A stretch of DNA of 64,000 nt from Piper betle (Eukaryota > Streptophyta > Magnoliopsida > Piperales > Piperaceae). The notes under the pieces are model-generated. The model was not told the origin of the DNA and did not search any database. It saw only the letters and a list, made by a program, of their open reading frames with translations. A program made the position numbers and the translations under genes. Where the stretch lies: NCBI GenBank assembly GCA_033002965.1, contig JAURVB010014190.1, positions 22,343 through 86,342 of the forward strand. The letters are read 5' to 3'. The first letter of the stretch is position 1. Every line of letters starts with the position of its first letter. Of the stretch, positions 61,849 through 64,000 are shown in pieces.

Positions 61849-64000
61849 TGTAAAACCCACGATTCGAGTCAGGGTTTTATATTCAGAACCGGTCGGTTTG
61901 ACCGTTATTTTTGAGTCGAGTCAGTTTCAGAACACGTGTACTGAGCCGACGCCAGTCGCGTGTATGAGCTATGAAGGTCATGCGTACCCAAGTATATGAT
62001 GATAACGTCATGAACACAGCAGAACAGAATGAGTTATCAGAATATATAAGAGTATGCCAGTTTATTTTTTATTATTTTATATATATATAGTGATCGTAGA
62101 ATTAGTTTTAGGCCGTTTACCGCGTTAGGACGCGTTACGGGTAGTTTGGGTGGGTTGTTAGTCATAGAGCATATCATTATAATGTTGTGGTGTTTGTTTG
62201 ATTTTATGAGATTTTTCCCGATTTTTTAGGATTTAATACGACTTAGTTATTATTCTTGACTCGAGCCAGAGACGAGTCAAGTCTTATTTACGAGTTTGCC
62301 ACCAAACACCCCTGACCCTTCTTCTTCCTCGCCCAAACCCCTACCCCGACGCCGCCCCTTTTTGCATGTCGTCGCCGCCTCTGTCGACGCCACCTGCCGC
62401 CGATCGTCGCCGACTAGCCCCGCCACGGCGTCGCCGTGCCTCCCGACCAGTTCCGGCCACCATTTGCGCAGCCGCGACGTCGGATCGCAGCACTAAGCGC
62501 CGACGCCGCGCCCGCATTCTGCTTCCGTCGCCGATCGCGCCGCCGGCGACCGTCACCGCCGCGATCCAGCTGTAGCCTCGACACCCTCGACCACCCAGCG
62601 ACCTTCCCCGACCGGAGGGGAGGCCATCGCCGCCTAGGCCGGTCGGATCGAGTTACCCGATCGCCGCTGGCTCTATTTTGCCATTTTCTGGTGAGCCGCC
62701 ACCTCCACTAGCCACGTCGACATCGTAGATGACGTCGGGCTCGCCGAGCCGGTTCCAATGGTACCCAATATGACCCCTATCCAGCCAGTAGATGCCGCCG
62801 GTGGTTGTCGCCGAAAAATCGCCAGAAGCTACCGGAAAACCACTGAAACCTGCCGGAAAACCGCCGAAACTTGCCGAAAAACCAGATTCGATGGAATTCG
62901 CCGGATCTTCCGCGGAGCTCATCCAGTCGAACCTAATCGACTTCGGACGTCGCCGAGAGTCGAATTTGAGCTCCGAGACGCGCAACGAAACCCTAGCCGT
63001 CGCCGATTGCCGATGATGTGAGGTATAATTACCTCCGAATTGATAATTTAAATTTGATGATTGTTAACACAGCATGCTAGGGTTGATTTATGATGTGATT
63101 GATAGTGCATGGAGGATAAGTAATCTAGTGAGATAAGTAAATATGAGCATGCTAATCGAGTATGACGTAAAAACACAGTAAAATTGGTATGAATAGGATT
63201 AGTTAGAATTATTTTCATACTTATGATTATTTGATTGTTGATTGATATTTATTAAGTTTGATGCATCATTTAGTTAGCGGGCGTTAGTATTTAGTTTTGA
63301 TGTGTAGGTATGGAGTAGGAGCTCGCCGCCTAGGCGCGATGACACGCTTGGAGCTTCTACCAGGTCCGTTTAGGACTCGACTCTGTTTTACGCTCTTTCT
63401 ATTGTATGTTTATTTTATTATCTGCAGGACGGGTTAAGTGGCGTTTTATCGGATCCCACTTAGCTCGGGTCATTTAACCGAACAGTTTTCCGGATTAATA
63501 ACCCCTCGAGGATGAGATCCCTCGAGGATGATTTCGAAAACAAGATCCACCACAAGTTGCCTTCGGGCCTATTATATAAATCCCTACCCAGCCCTATATA
63601 TATGTAGTTTTCGCATTTTCAGTGAGACGAGAGATGGAGAAACCGACTGCACGTACCATGAGCGGATGCCATGACAGTCAAAGCGGGCTCTGGATTAGTG
63701 CCAGCGGACTGTTCCATTCTCGAGGAATCCTTACAACTCCGCGTTTGAGTTCCTCACACCTGAAGAACTGTGGAGGTTTACGGGTACTATTTAGTATAGC
63801 GCATGTCCGGACTTGTGGTTCAAAGGGTACCAAAGGCGGTTGCCTGCGAGTACTCGGCCTTCGTGCTCAAGGCCAGGAGAAATATAGAGGTAAGGAGAGG
63901 GCTTAGGATTTGAGACCAGAAAATGAAGTAAGAAAATGCCGAGAGCGGCATCAGTAGCAGCAGATCAGTCAGTTCGGGATGCTACCTGGTCTGCAGCCCA
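61849..64000 (+). mobile_element. Long Ty3/gypsy LTR, 5' part, runs off the window
   Basis: It begins TGTAAAACCCACGATTCGAG and aligns in inverted orientation with the solo LTR at 29727-26751. Position 64000 corresponds to about 27505, so roughly 750 bp are outside the window. It contains a GC-rich core (62300-63000) with ORFs that are not supported as genes, and the module TTGACTCGAGCC...GAGTCAAG at 62255-62282. Whether a full element follows cannot be seen. Confidence 0.8.

Noticed and set aside
1..64000. tRNA, rRNA or known small RNA genes
   Set aside because: No cloverleaf, rRNA or snRNA/snoRNA signature was recognised by eye; the methionine-tRNA matches are retroelement primer sites.

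Overview
The window is a plant nuclear segment, seen from spliced GT-AG genes with plant-specific families, plant LTR retrotransposons primed by initiator-methionine tRNA, hAT-type DNA elements and very AT-rich spacers. The GC-rich first exon of the methyltransferase gene would fit a monocot, but this is only a hint and I cannot name the species.

Layout. 1-3604: LTR-like debris with an AT microsatellite and a long AT-rich LTR. 5335-7831: a xyloglucan endotransglucosylase/hydrolase (XTH31/32 type) gene with three disabling lesions. 8691-10199: a hAT element with a perfect 8-bp target duplication. 11935-23899: a decayed SKIP16-like F-box/ApaG gene carrying a solo LTR in its first intron and a nearly complete Ty1/copia element (15276-21485) in a later intron. 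24023-24808: a small terminal-inverted-repeat element. 25574-29941: a second, tandem SKIP16-like relic split by a 2977-bp solo LTR. 31208-40798 (minus): an apparently intact NT-C2/coiled-coil protein gene of eight exons, with a foldback element in intron 5. 42795-43622 (minus): an intact short-chain dehydrogenase. 46309-49556 (plus): an intact nicotinate N-methyltransferase-like gene of three exons. 49890-50600 (minus): an LRK10-like kinase relic. About 50700-56945 (minus): a decayed Ty3/gypsy chromovirus. 58780-60708 (minus): an AT-rich LTR related to the one at the left end. 61141-61737: a TRIM element with a perfect target duplication. 61849-64000: another long LTR of the family seen at 26751-29727, in opposite orientation, cut by the window edge.

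Only three host genes look functional: the coiled-coil gene, the dehydrogenase and the methyltransferase. The last two are divergently arranged about 2.7 kb apart and are both small-molecule enzymes, but nothing in the sequence proves a shared pathway. The other host genes are at different stages of decay. I found no novel defence, CRISPR-like or operon-like system. The most informative structures are the two TE-interrupted SKIP16 copies, the intronic foldback, and a short GACTCGAG-type module shared by several LTRs and one small element.
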